Below, piece by piece: positions 1 through 8,238 of a stretch of 12,392 bases of DNA (position 1 is its first letter; every line of letters begins with the position of its first letter). The notes beneath the pieces are model-generated. The model was not told where the DNA came from. It ran no database searches and saw only the letters and a program-made list of their open reading frames with translations. Origin of the DNA: Prevotella sp. CAG:1185 (GTDB lineage Bacteria; Bacteroidota; Bacteroidia; Bacteroidales; Bacteroidaceae); NCBI GenBank assembly GCA_000436695.1, contig HF992502.1:1-12392 (forward strand). The letters run 5' to 3'. Made by a program: the position numbers and the translations under genes.

Positions 1-37
1 TCATATTTATAAAATTAATTTTGAACAGTTACTTATA

Positions 38-80
38 AGTAAAAAGAGGAAAGCATTTATGGTATTTTGCTTTCCTCTTT
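38..80 (-). terminator. Rho-independent terminator after the FtsX-like permease gene
   Basis: A perfect 13-bp stem (43-55 paired with 68-80, core GAGGAAAGC / GCTTTCCTC) encloses a 12-nt loop. Read on the minus strand, the stem is followed by a T-run (complement of the A-run at 41-45). It begins about 10 nt beyond the permease stop codon, so it probably ends the aminotransferase-permease transcript. The 37 bases to its left show no gene. Confidence 0.8.
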
Positions 81-89
81 CTATTTTTA

Positions 90-1337
90 TCATTCGTAAC
101 GCATGGATTTTGCGGGATGTATTCTCGATATTAAGAAACTTGGCGCAATTAAGACAAAGACACTGATAAGTAGAGTTGCTATATTGAGAATCACTATCAG
201 TGGAATGTTAATTTCTACAGGAACAGTCTTTACATAATATGTTGAAGGATCAAGTGTTACCATACCTGTGACATTTTGTATAATAACCAATCCTAGACCT
301 ATAACATTTCCAATAATCATGCCTTTGCCAATAATAAAGACGGCAAACCATAAAAATGTTTTGCGTATGGTCTTATTCTTTGCACCGAGAGCTTTAAGTA
401 CGCCTATCATGTTGGTACGTTCAAGAATTATTATCAGTAACCCTGAAATCATGGTAAAGCCGGCAACACAAAGCATTAGTGCTAATATTATCCAGACATT
501 CAAGTCAAGAAGATCAAGCCATGAGAATATCTGTGGATTTGATTCTTGAATGGTTTCCGATGAATAAGTTTCTCCATAAGAGTCTGTAGTACGATTTACT
601 TTAGAAACTAAGATATCTTCAACATCGTTAACTTTATTAAAATCGTTTACAATAATCTCAGCTCCTGTAACTTGATCATTATTCCATCCGTTAAGGCGTA
701 CAGCTGTGTAAAGATCTGTAAAACATATTGTTTTGTCGTATTGAGTCAGATTTGTCTGATAAATACCAGAAACAAGAAAACGTCTCATCCTAACATTGTC
801 ATTATCAATAAAGTATGCAAAAACCTTATCTCCGGTCTTTATTTTAAGCATATCTGCCATTATTTTTGATATAACAATCTTATTATGACTTGTTTCATCG
901 CTAAATGTCGGGATACAGCCGCTTACCATATTATTGTGAATAAATGTGGTGTCATATTCAGCTGCAATACCTTTGAATGCAACACCTAAAAAGTCGATGT
1001 CTGTTTTTAATATGCCTTGTTTCAGTGCATACCTTTGCACATGTCTCACTCCATTAACCGAACGCAACACTTTTGTCATGCTGTCATTTATTGCTATAGG
1101 TCTTTGTCCATTGCCGTGTATTGTCATAAAATTTGCGACGGTGATATGTGAACCAAAACCTATAACTTTGTCACGTATAGTATGTTTAAAGCCCAATACT
1201 ATACAGACAGAAACTATCATTACGGCCAAGCCTACCGCAACACCAGCGGTTGCTATTCTGATGGCCGGTTTGCTGACTTTCTGTTGTGCGTCATTATCTG
1301 AATAAATGCGCTTTGCTATGAAAAGTGGTAAATTCAT
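90..1337 (-). CDS. FtsX-like ABC transporter permease, LolC/LolE-type
   Basis: This 415-residue inner-membrane protein has the layout of the LolC/LolE/MacB permease family. One N-terminal membrane helix lies near residues 26-50. A large periplasmic domain of the MacB-PCD kind spans about 55-275. Three further helices lie near 280-305, 327-353 and 376-403. The segment ERTNMIGVLKALGA (306-319), just after the second helix, is the conserved cytoplasmic coupling helix that contacts the ATPase. Relatives release lipoproteins from the inner membrane to the Lol pathway, which is a family-level inference. The ATPase partner (LolD-like) is not in this window. The start codon overlaps the aminotransferase stop as ATGA (1334-1337), indicating translational coupling. 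The usual C-terminal motif IHPAKSMRYE is intact, so the gene looks complete. The exact substrate cannot be read from sequence. Confidence 0.9.
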   Translation of the reverse strand: MNLPLFIAKRIYSDNDAQQKVSKPAIRIATAGVAVGLAVMIVSVCIVLGFKHTIRDKVIGFGSHITVANFMTIHGNGQRPIAINDSMTKVLRSVNGVRHVQRYALKQGILKTDIDFLGVAFKGIAAEYDTTFIHNNMVSGCIPTFSDETSHNKIVISKIMADMLKIKTGDKVFAYFIDNDNVRMRRFLVSGIYQTNLTQYDKTICFTDLYTAVRLNGWNNDQVTGAEIIVNDFNKVNDVEDILVSKVNRTTDSYGETYSSETIQESNPQIFSWLDLLDLNVWIILALMLCVAGFTMISGLLIIILERTNMIGVLKALGAKNKTIRKTFLWFAVFIIGKGMIIGNVIGLGLVIIQNVTGMVTLDPSTYYVKTVPVEINIPLIVILNIATLLISVFVLIAPSFLISRIHPAKSMRYE

Positions 1338-2539
1338 TCCTCGTCTACCCTCCCTGGATAAGCTTCTAGTGCTTTTCTAAGTATGAAAAGCGCACGTACT
1401 AAATCTTCTTTTTTCAAAACATAAGCTATGCGCACCTGATTATATCCGGCTCCTGGAGTTGTATAAAAGCCTGATGCAGGTGCCATCATCACTGTCTCAC
1501 CTTCGTAATTAAATTTTTCTAGGCACCAGCGGCAGAATTTTTCACTGTCATCAACCGGAAGTTTTGCCACTGTATAGAATGCACCCATTGGTATAGGTGA
1601 ATAAACTCCCGGAATACGGTTAAGCCCGTCTATAAGACATTTACGGCGGTCAACATATTCATCATAAACATTACGATAGTATTCTTCTGGAGCGTCAAGT
1701 GATGCTTCAGCTGCTATCTGTCCTATCAATGGCGGTGACAGACGAGCCTGGCAAAATTTCATCACAGCTTGGCGTACTTCTTGATTCTTTGTAATCAGTG
1801 CGCCTATGCGTATTCCACATTCACTATATCTCTTGCTTACAGAATCGATAAGTACTACATTCTGTTCAATTCCTTCAAGATGGCATGCACTAATATATGG
1901 AGATCCTGTATATATATATTCTCGATACACTTCGTCTGAAAAGAGATAGAGGTCATACTTCTTTACGAGATCTCTTATTTGATGCATTTCTCGGCGTGTA
2001 TAAAGATAGCCTGTAGGATTGTTCGGGTTGCATATAAGTATCGCTCGTGTGCGGTCGTTGATTAATTCTTCGAACTTTTCCACTTTTGGCAACGAAAATC
2101 CCTCTTCTATAGTTGTCGCTATTGTTCTTATTTTTGCGCCGGCTGATATTGCAAAAGCCATATAGTTGGCGTAGGCAGGTTCAGGAACAATTATTTCATC
2201 TCCAGGATTCAGACATGACATAAAAGCAAAAAGTACAGCTTCGCTTCCACCGCATGTTATTATTATATCATCCGGAGTTACGTTAATATTATATTTTTTG
2301 TAGTAATTTACTAGTTTTTTTCGATAGCCAAGATATCCTTGCGATGGTGAATATTCAAGGATATTTCTGTCAATATTACGTATAGCTTCAAGTGCTACCT
2401 CCGGAGTCGGCAAATCTGGCTGTCCTATGTTAAGATGATAAACTTTTATTCCACGATTTTTTGCTTCTGCCGCTAAAGGTGCCAATTTTCTGATTGGCGA
2501 TTCCGGCATTTCTAATCCGCGTACTGATATTTGAGGCAT
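1334..2539 (-). CDS. PLP-dependent aminotransferase, class I/II (aspartate aminotransferase-like)
   Basis: This is a 401-residue cytoplasmic fold-type I aminotransferase. Visible hallmarks are the N-terminal NIGQPDLPTP (37-46), GGSEA (97-101), NPNNPTG (171-177), SDEVY (201-205) whose Asp and Tyr contact the cofactor, SVSKRYSECGIRIG (233-246) with Lys236 as the probable Schiff-base lysine, and Arg370 in QVRIAYVL as the probable binder of the substrate carboxylate. It should move an amino group between an amino acid and a 2-oxoacid. The family covers aspartate, aromatic and other activities, so the substrate is not assigned. The length is normal for the family and nothing appears missing. Its stop overlaps the start of the downstream permease gene, so the two are probably made together, although no metabolic link between them is obvious. 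A -7-like motif lies 37 bases upstream, within an inverted repeat. Confidence 0.93.
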   Translation of the reverse strand: MPQISVRGLEMPESPIRKLAPLAAEAKNRGIKVYHLNIGQPDLPTPEVALEAIRNIDRNILEYSPSQGYLGYRKKLVNYYKKYNINVTPDDIIITCGGSEAVLFAFMSCLNPGDEIIVPEPAYANYMAFAISAGAKIRTIATTIEEGFSLPKVEKFEELINDRTRAILICNPNNPTGYLYTRREMHQIRDLVKKYDLYLFSDEVYREYIYTGSPYISACHLEGIEQNVVLIDSVSKRYSECGIRIGALITKNQEVRQAVMKFCQARLSPPLIGQIAAEASLDAPEEYYRNVYDEYVDRRKCLIDGLNRIPGVYSPIPMGAFYTVAKLPVDDSEKFCRWCLEKFNYEGETVMMAPASGFYTTPGAGYNQVRIAYVLKKEDLVRALFILRKALEAYPGRVDEE

Positions 2540-2576
2540 AATCTTAAATACTTTGTATTTTCTGATAAAATTGATG

Positions 2577-2584
2577 CAAACTTA
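2577..2584 (-). promoter_or_regulatory. Possible Bacteroidota -7 element for the aminotransferase gene
   Basis: On the minus strand this reads TAAGTTTG, matching TAnnTTTG. It lies 37 bases upstream of the aminotransferase start. No good TTTG box sits about 20 bases further upstream (the minus strand there reads GGTT), so the promoter call is tentative. The motif is also part of an inverted-repeat arm, and the mirror copy at 2647-2654 gives the same motif on the plus strand. Confidence 0.4.
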
Positions 2585-2654
2585 CATAAAAAAAACGAAT
2601 TAAGAACCATTAAGTATGATTATTTCGTAATTCAATATTTTTTATGTAAGTTTG
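2577..2654. repeat. Long inverted repeat between the porin and aminotransferase genes
   Basis: The arms 2577-2593 and 2638-2654 are perfect 17-bp inverted copies (CAAACTTACATAAAAAA and its complement). After a small asymmetric bulge the pairing resumes for 6 bp (GAATTA at 2597-2602 with TAATTC at 2628-2633), leaving a loop of 25 bases. It begins 6 bases past the porin stop on the minus strand, so it may act as a transcription terminator or mRNA 3'-end stem. Its A/T-rich symmetry and the TAAGTTTG motif at each outer end would also suit a protein-binding site or a small repeat element. Confidence 0.75.
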
Positions 2655-2659
2655 TCTTG

Positions 2660-4990
2660 TCAATTAAAGAAATTCCATGAAACTCCGAAACGCAAAATTC
2701 TTCCATTTAACGGATAGTGCGGTACTAGAAAATAATCACCCGTACTGGCATTAACATGACTCATCATAATGAAGAAACGTGTGTGCTTCAAGTGTAAGTT
2801 TGCATATACGTTAACGTATGGATAATTTCCAACTTCCACATTGTTTTCTCCATTATCTTGCACGGTATATTGTCCAAGTGCCGGGCTGTAGTCTAATGCA
2901 TGATATTTTGTAAAGTAACGCATATCGGCGCCAAGATCGACGCTAAGCACACGTGCAATTTTGAATTTGAAGTAAAGATTTGTATATATGTTCAACATTG
3001 GAACAGGTAATACATCTTCGTTGCTTGATTTCTGGTAAGTTATTTGGTTTTCCCAATTGAGTGGACCCAATTTGAAGTCTTGGGATAATTGCAATGTGAT
3101 TAAGTTTATATTTCCGGCACATTGTTTTACAGTAACAGTGTTTCCAGATCGTCCATAATCTTCTGTTACGGTATATTTTTGTGCAAGATAAGTATAATCT
3201 TTTAAATCGTCAACTGCTACTCTCAATGTTGTGCGTGTACGTTTCAATGAGAAGATGCCTTCAATACGGCTTCTGATCTCCTTGCTCAATCCGTTATTGT
3301 CCCACCAATAATGCTTAGAGTGATAATGGCGATAATAGAAAGTAGGATTTAAACGATAGAAAAACATACGTGCGGCTAGCGTTACCGTATCATTGAACAG
3401 ACGGAAGTTTAAGTCTGCGTTAGCATCAATTTTCAGTTGTCCGGCATCCTCACCTGTAAGCCAAGTCTCAGCAGTTACACCATAATGCAGCATTGTTCCC
3501 TGAGTCTTAGTCAATTGGCCTCCTATGCTTAAGTTATGTTCATTATACGTACTTGTACCTCCTACGGAATCAGGAAGACTGAAATGGCGTAAGTCTGATG
3601 TGATAAATGCTCTCAAGCCTGCTTTTGCCCATTTGTTGAAACCTTCAAGCAGTGCAATTGCAAATGTATTTTTTAAAGAATAATGAGTTGTCTTATCGTA
3701 AATAGAGTCACCTGTGAATTTTTCGTTTACAGGGAACGTATTAGCATAATAGTTCTCAGGAGTCTTATATGCTTGATATATGCGGTTGTAGTTGTCAAAT
3801 TTCATTGTATGAATGAAACTTGTCACTGGCACGTATTCATCTTTCATCCATGTCGTGTCTACATTGGCAATATCGTTCTTGTCAGACTTGTTAAGAAGAC
3901 TGTCTGCTGCAGTTTTATCGAGTGCTATTCTGTTTCCTTTTGTCGTAGTCGTATCAGCTGGTTCGTCACCTGCAATTTTTGCATTGTCTGGACGTCCTGA
4001 AAATGTCTTTTTCTCTTCATACGACTCTTCATCAAATTCACGTCCTTCCTTTTTCGCTTTTTTTCTGGCTTCTTCTTTTGCTTTATCAGCTTCGTTTTCC
4101 TTTTGCGAAGCAATGGCAAATTTTCGTGCAGCAATTTCTTCTTCAGTCATTTTCACTTTTCTTGTGAAGCCTAAATTATAACGGTGTGTGAAAAAGATAT
4201 GCTGATTGTCATTTCTGTTCCAGTTCTGTTCTAATACAGTCGGTATTTCACTCTCTCTAAAATTATCATCAAAAGTTTCAGGATGTGTGATGTATCTGTC
4301 GTCAGTGATACCACCATTTTCAGTTATTTTTTGATGATTAGTTGAGAGAAGAATATGGGCATTATACTTGTCGCCGAGATAAGAGCCGTACATAGTATAA
4401 TTGAAATGTGATGTACTCTGGTTCTGATAATATCCACGTCCGTAGATATAGTCGAATTTAAAGCCTACACCGATCTTCTTTCCTGCATTTACTCCGAACA
4501 ATGCTTTAAAATGGTCCTCACCATTAGTTCTGTCTCCGCATTCATTGTAAGAAAGATTTGTTATAGGTGAGAGCGTATTTGTAAAGAGAAACTTATTTAC
4601 CGGTGTTATGAAATAATCATATGGCTGTGTAAATATGAATTGTTCGGGCTCACTTCTGTCAATGAATATACGACTAATGCGTGGTGCGCCTAAATTTCCT
4701 GTTGTATTGTATTCCCCACGTAAACCTGTTGTAAATATAGAGTTCATATACATATGCTGCATAGTGTCTGGAACAGCAGCAGTGCGCTCTCCGAACCGTT
4801 CGTCTACAGTCCAGACCTTCAAGCCTTTTGGTATTTCCTTATTGGCTGATGAAAGAGAGTCTTTACGTGAACCCGTATTTGAACCGGCTTGCATGAAGTT
4901 ACCGTTGTCTGTCAATTGATTGTAATTCTGAGAAAATGCTGACAGACAAAATAATAATGAAAATAATCCAACAAATAGTTTTTTACTCAT
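2660..4990 (-). CDS. Putative outer-membrane porin (Porin_10-like family)
   Basis: The start is placed at 4988-4990. That ATG overlaps the stop of the upstream small gene as ATGA and begins a clean signal peptide, MSKKLFVGLFSLLFCLSAFSQ, cut near residues 21-22. The in-frame ATG at 5009-5011 would add seven residues and hide the signal start. The 776-residue product is rich in alternating aromatic/polar strands and ends in RFGVSWNFFN, a typical terminal beta-strand with aromatic residues for insertion by the BAM complex. This fits a large beta-barrel. Residues about 282-330 (4020-4150 on the DNA) form a highly charged K/E/A-rich stretch, probably helical, followed by a Thr/Asp-rich linker, presumably a loop or plug inserted between strands. 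I recognise the family as the Bacteroidota 'putative porin' group. The solute is unknown. Confidence 0.8.
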   Translation of the reverse strand: MSKKLFVGLFSLLFCLSAFSQNYNQLTDNGNFMQAGSNTGSRKDSLSSANKEIPKGLKVWTVDERFGERTAAVPDTMQHMYMNSIFTTGLRGEYNTTGNLGAPRISRIFIDRSEPEQFIFTQPYDYFITPVNKFLFTNTLSPITNLSYNECGDRTNGEDHFKALFGVNAGKKIGVGFKFDYIYGRGYYQNQSTSHFNYTMYGSYLGDKYNAHILLSTNHQKITENGGITDDRYITHPETFDDNFRESEIPTVLEQNWNRNDNQHIFFTHRYNLGFTRKVKMTEEEIAARKFAIASQKENEADKAKEEARKKAKKEGREFDEESYEEKKTFSGRPDNAKIAGDEPADTTTTKGNRIALDKTAADSLLNKSDKNDIANVDTTWMKDEYVPVTSFIHTMKFDNYNRIYQAYKTPENYYANTFPVNEKFTGDSIYDKTTHYSLKNTFAIALLEGFNKWAKAGLRAFITSDLRHFSLPDSVGGTSTYNEHNLSIGGQLTKTQGTMLHYGVTAETWLTGEDAGQLKIDANADLNFRLFNDTVTLAARMFFYRLNPTFYYRHYHSKHYWWDNNGLSKEIRSRIEGIFSLKRTRTTLRVAVDDLKDYTYLAQKYTVTEDYGRSGNTVTVKQCAGNINLITLQLSQDFKLGPLNWENQITYQKSSNEDVLPVPMLNIYTNLYFKFKIARVLSVDLGADMRYFTKYHALDYSPALGQYTVQDNGENNVEVGNYPYVNVYANLHLKHTRFFIMMSHVNASTGDYFLVPHYPLNGRILRFGVSWNFFN

Positions 4991-5214
4991 TTTATGAAGC
5001 GAAAAACACATTCTACAATTTTAAATAACATTGATGACAATATCACTATAGTTCCTGTCTGATGGTCTACCTTAAAATATATAGCCATCCCTATTAATGC
5101 ACCTAGCATAAATATTATATTAAGGATATTGCGCAATACAATATATCGCTCACCTCTGTTTCTATGTCTTTCAACAGAATTTTCTTGCTTTTCGTTATTT
5201 ATATCGGTAATCAT
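4987..5214 (-). CDS. Small two-helix membrane protein, unknown function
   Basis: This 75-residue protein has a polar, charged N-terminus (residues 1-22) and two hydrophobic segments, near 24-47 and 53-72, separated by a short polar turn (KVDHQTG). It is probably an inner-membrane hairpin with both ends in the cytoplasm. I do not recognise a named family. It lies 30 bases after the DUF4468 gene and its stop codon overlaps the porin start by ATGA, so it appears to be a real, co-expressed gene between two envelope proteins. That placement hints at an envelope role, but no activity can be inferred. Confidence 0.75.
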   Translation of the reverse strand: MITDINNEKQENSVERHRNRGERYIVLRNILNIIFMLGALIGMAIYFKVDHQTGTIVILSSMLFKIVECVFRFIK

Positions 5215-5244
5215 TGAATTCTATTTTAATATTGGTAAAATATC

Positions 5245-5880
5245 CTATTTTAGGACGGTAGATTTTATTTCGTCAAAAATATAATTCTTGCGGTCTATAG
5301 TCTTTCTCCTAAATTTAGCAGAACCTGGCAATAAACGTGTTTTTTTCTTGTTAAGTGCATTTTTGTCATTTATCCATTCTTCTGCCATATAAACATGATC
5401 TCCACTGCTACGTTCTTCGTCATATTTATAGGATATTCTTCCCATTGTGACAGTAAGATGATTGTCTTTACAATATGTAATTAATGTGTAATTAAATTTT
5501 GTTCTGTCGAGTGAAAGTAATTTATCTGTAAAAACAAGCCATTCTTTAGCACTTACAACTATTATGTTTTCTTGCTTATTAATAAGAGATATTCTACTAC
5601 CCTCAAGCTGATTTTCTTCTTTGGTAAATTTCGTAAAGTAGTTGAACATTATGTCATATATTTCCTGAGCACTTTTCCCGGGAACATCAATATCCAACTT
5701 CCATTCTACCTTACCATTTACTTCAGGAACGGCACCGGCAAGGTATTCGGCATCGGGATCCTCTTTTTTTACAGACACGTCATTTTTAACGTCATTTGCC
5801 GAAACAGGGGCTTCCCAAACGCCCTGTGACCATCCTGCCATTGGAATTAAGCATGCCACAAGGATAAAAATCAGTTTCAT
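5245..5880 (-). CDS. DUF4468 domain-containing secreted protein
   Basis: The 211-residue product starts with a signal peptide (MKLIFILVACLIPMAGWSQ), so it is exported. After a polar linker, residues about 55-150 match what I know of DUF4468: a WKLDIDVPGKSAQEIYD-like opening, a central strand-rich part, and a stretch like NYTLITYCKDNHLTVTMGRISYKYDEE. This domain is widespread in Bacteroidota and has no established function; it is thought to have a TBP-like alpha/beta fold. The tail is basic (NKKKTRLLPGSAKFRRKT). No lipobox is present, so a periplasmic location is likely. It is the first gene of an apparent operon with the small membrane protein (30-base gap) and the porin, which suggests a shared envelope context. 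Confidence 0.8.
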   Translation of the reverse strand: MKLIFILVACLIPMAGWSQGVWEAPVSANDVKNDVSVKKEDPDAEYLAGAVPEVNGKVEWKLDIDVPGKSAQEIYDIMFNYFTKFTKEENQLEGSRISLINKQENIIVVSAKEWLVFTDKLLSLDRTKFNYTLITYCKDNHLTVTMGRISYKYDEERSSGDHVYMAEEWINDKNALNKKKTRLLPGSAKFRRKTIDRKNYIFDEIKSTVLK

Positions 5881-5897
5881 ATAAATAATTATTTTTG

Positions 5898-5905
5898 CAA
5901 AATTA
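5898..5905 (-). promoter_or_regulatory. Possible -7 element for the DUF4468-porin operon
   Basis: The minus strand reads TAATTTTG here, matching TAnnTTTG, 17 bases upstream of the DUF4468 start codon. No clear TTTG box is seen about 20 bases upstream, so this is a moderate-to-weak call in very AT-rich DNA. The rest of the 5881-6042 gap contains only short AT-rich repeats. Confidence 0.4.
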
Positions 5906-5983
5906 ATAAATTAAAAATTACAGACATAATAATAAGCATAATTTAACAACTTACAATATGGAGCCAAAACTTTAGGTTGTTGC

Positions 5984-6047
5984 ATGATTAATTATTATTA
6001 TTGAATCATTCAAGTTGTATGACATTGTCGACTAATGATTAATTATT
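5984..6047. repeat. 13-bp direct repeat at the 3' end of uvrB
   Basis: ATGATTAATTATT occurs at 5984-5996 and again at 6035-6047, the second copy overlapping the uvrB stop codon. An AATCATT at 6004-6010 can also pair with AATGATT at 6034-6040, giving a weak stem beyond uvrB. No convincing Rho-independent terminator is visible for uvrB. Confidence 0.45.
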
Positions 6048-8079
6048 TCTTTTGGTCGAGCATATTTTGAAGACGGATAAGTTCATCCCTAAATTGTGCT
6101 GCTTGAATGAAATCAAGCTCTTTTGCTGCTTTTTTCATCATCCTTTGAGTGTTGGCAATACTTTTTTCAAGTTGTTCTTTACTCATTTTTACGATAATTG
6201 GGTCAGCGGCAAATGCTGCATGTTCTTCTTCTATGTAAGGCTTGTATGTATGCTCTTTTTTAGGCATATCTACTACTGTGGCTGTTCCTAAAGTGTCGTG
6301 CTTGATAGCCTTCATTATTTGTTTTGGAGTTATGTGGTGCTCTTCGTTATATCGAAGCTGCTTTTCTCTGCGTCGTAACGTTTCGTCTATTGTCATTTGC
6401 ATACTGGCAGTGATACGGTCGGCATACATTATCACTTTGCCATTGACATTTCTGGCAGCGCGTCCTGCCGTCTGTGTTAATGATCTGTGTGAGCGCAAAA
6501 AGCCTTCTTTATCTGCATCTAGTATAGCTACAAGTGAGACTTCTGGCAGGTCAAGGCCTTCACGCAGCAGATTCACGCCTACCAGCACATCGAAAACACC
6601 TTCACGTAAATCGTTCATAATCTTCACTCTGTCGAGTGTGGCGACATCGCTATGTATATAGTTGGCCTTAACTCCGTGATTTAAAAGATACTCGGTCAGC
6701 TCTTCTGCCATGCGTTTGGTTAATGTTGTTACTAATGTCCTCTCACCCTTTCCGTTTCTTTCAATAATTTCTTCCATCAAATCATCAATTTGATTTTCGC
6801 TAGGTCGGACTTCAATCTCGGGATCAAGCAATCCTGTAGGACGTATCACTTGTTCAACAACTACACCTCCGGCTTCGGACAACTCATAATCAGCAGGTGT
6901 TGCAGAAACATATATTACTTGATGTATCATAGAATGAAACTCATCAAATTTCAAGGGCCTGTTGTCAAAGGCTGCCGGAAGGCGGAATCCATATTCCACT
7001 AAGTTTGTCTTTCTGGCTCTGTCACCTCCGTACATGGCACTTATCTGTGGAACGCTTACATGGCTTTCGTCTATTACCATTAAATAGTCTGATGGGAAAA
7101 AATCTAAAAGGCAATAAGGTTTTTGGCCTGCTTCACGTCCGTCGAAATACCTGGAATAATTTTCTATTCCGGAGCAATGACCAAGTTCCTTTATCATCTC
7201 CATATCATATTCAACACGTTCCTTAATTCTCTGAGCCTTAATATGATCTCCAATTTCATTAAAGTAATCAATTCGTTTAACTAAGTCGTCTTGAATATTA
7301 CGGATAGCCTGTTCCGTCTGCTCTTTGGATGTAACAAACAGATTTGCAGGATAAATCTGGTAGCTGTCAAATGAATCAAGGCGATGAAAGTCGATAGGGT
7401 CAATTTCTTCGATGCTGTCAATCTCATCATCCCAAAATGATACTCTTAAGACATAATCACTGTAAGCCATAAAGACGTCAACCGTGTCTCCTTTAACTCT
7501 GAAATTACCTCTTCTCAGCTCTATGTCATTTCTAACGTACAAAGCTCCAACAAGGCTGCGTAAAAAGTCATTACGGTCTAACGTTTGTCCTTTCTTTAAG
7601 GATATAACACTTTTTGCCATTTCAACAGGGCCCCCCATACCGTAAATGCATGAAACAGATGATACTACAATGACATCTTTACGGCCTGACAATAAAGCAG
7701 AAACTGCGGATAAACGTAACCGGTCAATTTCTTCATTAATGGCGAGATCTTTTTCTATGTAAGTATCAGTCTGTGGCAGATAGGCCTCAGGCTGATAATA
7801 ATCGTAGTATGATACATAATATTCAACGGCATTCTCAGGAAAGAAAGACTTCATCTCACTATATAATTGGGCTGCCAGTGTTTTGTTGTGGCTTAATATT
7901 AGTGTCGGTTTTTTTATGTTTGCAATGACATTTGCAATAGTAAACGTTTTTCCTGAACCGGTAACTCCTAATAATACTTGGGACTTTTCACCCTGTAGAA
8001 CTCCTTCTGTGAGTTGTTTTATTGCTTCTGGCTGATCCCCGGTTGGCTTATAATCAGATACAAGTTTAAAGTCATTCAT
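6043..8079 (-). CDS. uvrB: Excinuclease ABC subunit B
   Basis: UvrB is the damage-verifying helicase-like subunit of nucleotide excision repair. It is loaded by UvrA and then recruits UvrC for dual incision. The 678-residue protein has a full set of motifs: Walker A GVTGSGKT (38-45), the beta-hairpin region YYDYYQPEAYLPQTDTYIEK (91-110) that inserts between DNA strands, DESH (337-340, Walker B), VSATPADYE (391-399), the helicase motif with REGLDLPEVSLVAILDADKEG (507-527), QTAGRAARN (536-544), and a C-terminal UVR motif (about 636-671) that binds UvrC. The length is normal. It is transcribed divergently from bamD across a 159-bp gap, and no SOS-like operator could be recognised there. Confidence 0.98.
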   Translation of the reverse strand: MNDFKLVSDYKPTGDQPEAIKQLTEGVLQGEKSQVLLGVTGSGKTFTIANVIANIKKPTLILSHNKTLAAQLYSEMKSFFPENAVEYYVSYYDYYQPEAYLPQTDTYIEKDLAINEEIDRLRLSAVSALLSGRKDVIVVSSVSCIYGMGGPVEMAKSVISLKKGQTLDRNDFLRSLVGALYVRNDIELRRGNFRVKGDTVDVFMAYSDYVLRVSFWDDEIDSIEEIDPIDFHRLDSFDSYQIYPANLFVTSKEQTEQAIRNIQDDLVKRIDYFNEIGDHIKAQRIKERVEYDMEMIKELGHCSGIENYSRYFDGREAGQKPYCLLDFFPSDYLMVIDESHVSVPQISAMYGGDRARKTNLVEYGFRLPAAFDNRPLKFDEFHSMIHQVIYVSATPADYELSEAGGVVVEQVIRPTGLLDPEIEVRPSENQIDDLMEEIIERNGKGERTLVTTLTKRMAEELTEYLLNHGVKANYIHSDVATLDRVKIMNDLREGVFDVLVGVNLLREGLDLPEVSLVAILDADKEGFLRSHRSLTQTAGRAARNVNGKVIMYADRITASMQMTIDETLRRREKQLRYNEEHHITPKQIMKAIKHDTLGTATVVDMPKKEHTYKPYIEEEHAAFAADPIIVKMSKEQLEKSIANTQRMMKKAAKELDFIQAAQFRDELIRLQNMLDQKK

Positions 8080-8121
8080 AAAATGGCAATATCATATAAT
8101 TAAACGATATAAATGAGAGTG

Positions 8122-8129
8122 CAAAAATA
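8122..8129 (-). promoter_or_regulatory. Possible -7 element for uvrB
   Basis: The minus strand reads TATTTTTG, matching TAnnTTTG, 42 bases upstream of the uvrB start. No good upstream TTTG box is visible. The surrounding 8080-8238 gap is the divergent control region shared with bamD. Confidence 0.4.
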
Positions 8130-8188
8130 CAAATATTACGATTAATAGCTATAATAAATATATTTTTTCTTAAAAATAAGTTCAAAAC

Positions 8189-8220
8189 CTTGTTACTTAT
8201 TAGAATAATATGTACTTTTG
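8189..8220 (+). promoter_or_regulatory. Bacteroidota-type promoter for the bamD-rpoZ-DUF4293 operon
   Basis: A CTTG box (8189-8192) lies exactly 20 bases before TACTTTTG (8213-8220), fitting the TTTG-N20-TAnnTTTG pattern of the primary sigma factor in this phylum. The bamD start codon follows 18 bases later, so the leader is short. Confidence 0.65.
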
Positions 8221-8238
8221 TAAGCCAAATATAGAATC

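Noticed and set aside
3813..4181. A 122-codon plus-strand frame inside the porin gene
   Set aside because: It is the antisense shadow of the K/E-rich porin insert (giving a Ser/Phe-rich product), with no promoter or family resemblance.
5984..6047. The ATGATTAATTATT pair as target duplications or iterons
   Set aside because: There are only two copies 51 bases apart in very AT-rich DNA, with no mobile gene between them. It is listed only as a weak repeat.
6242..6661. A 139-codon plus-strand frame inside uvrB
   Set aside because: It is antisense to a highly conserved uvrB segment and has no recognisable domain.
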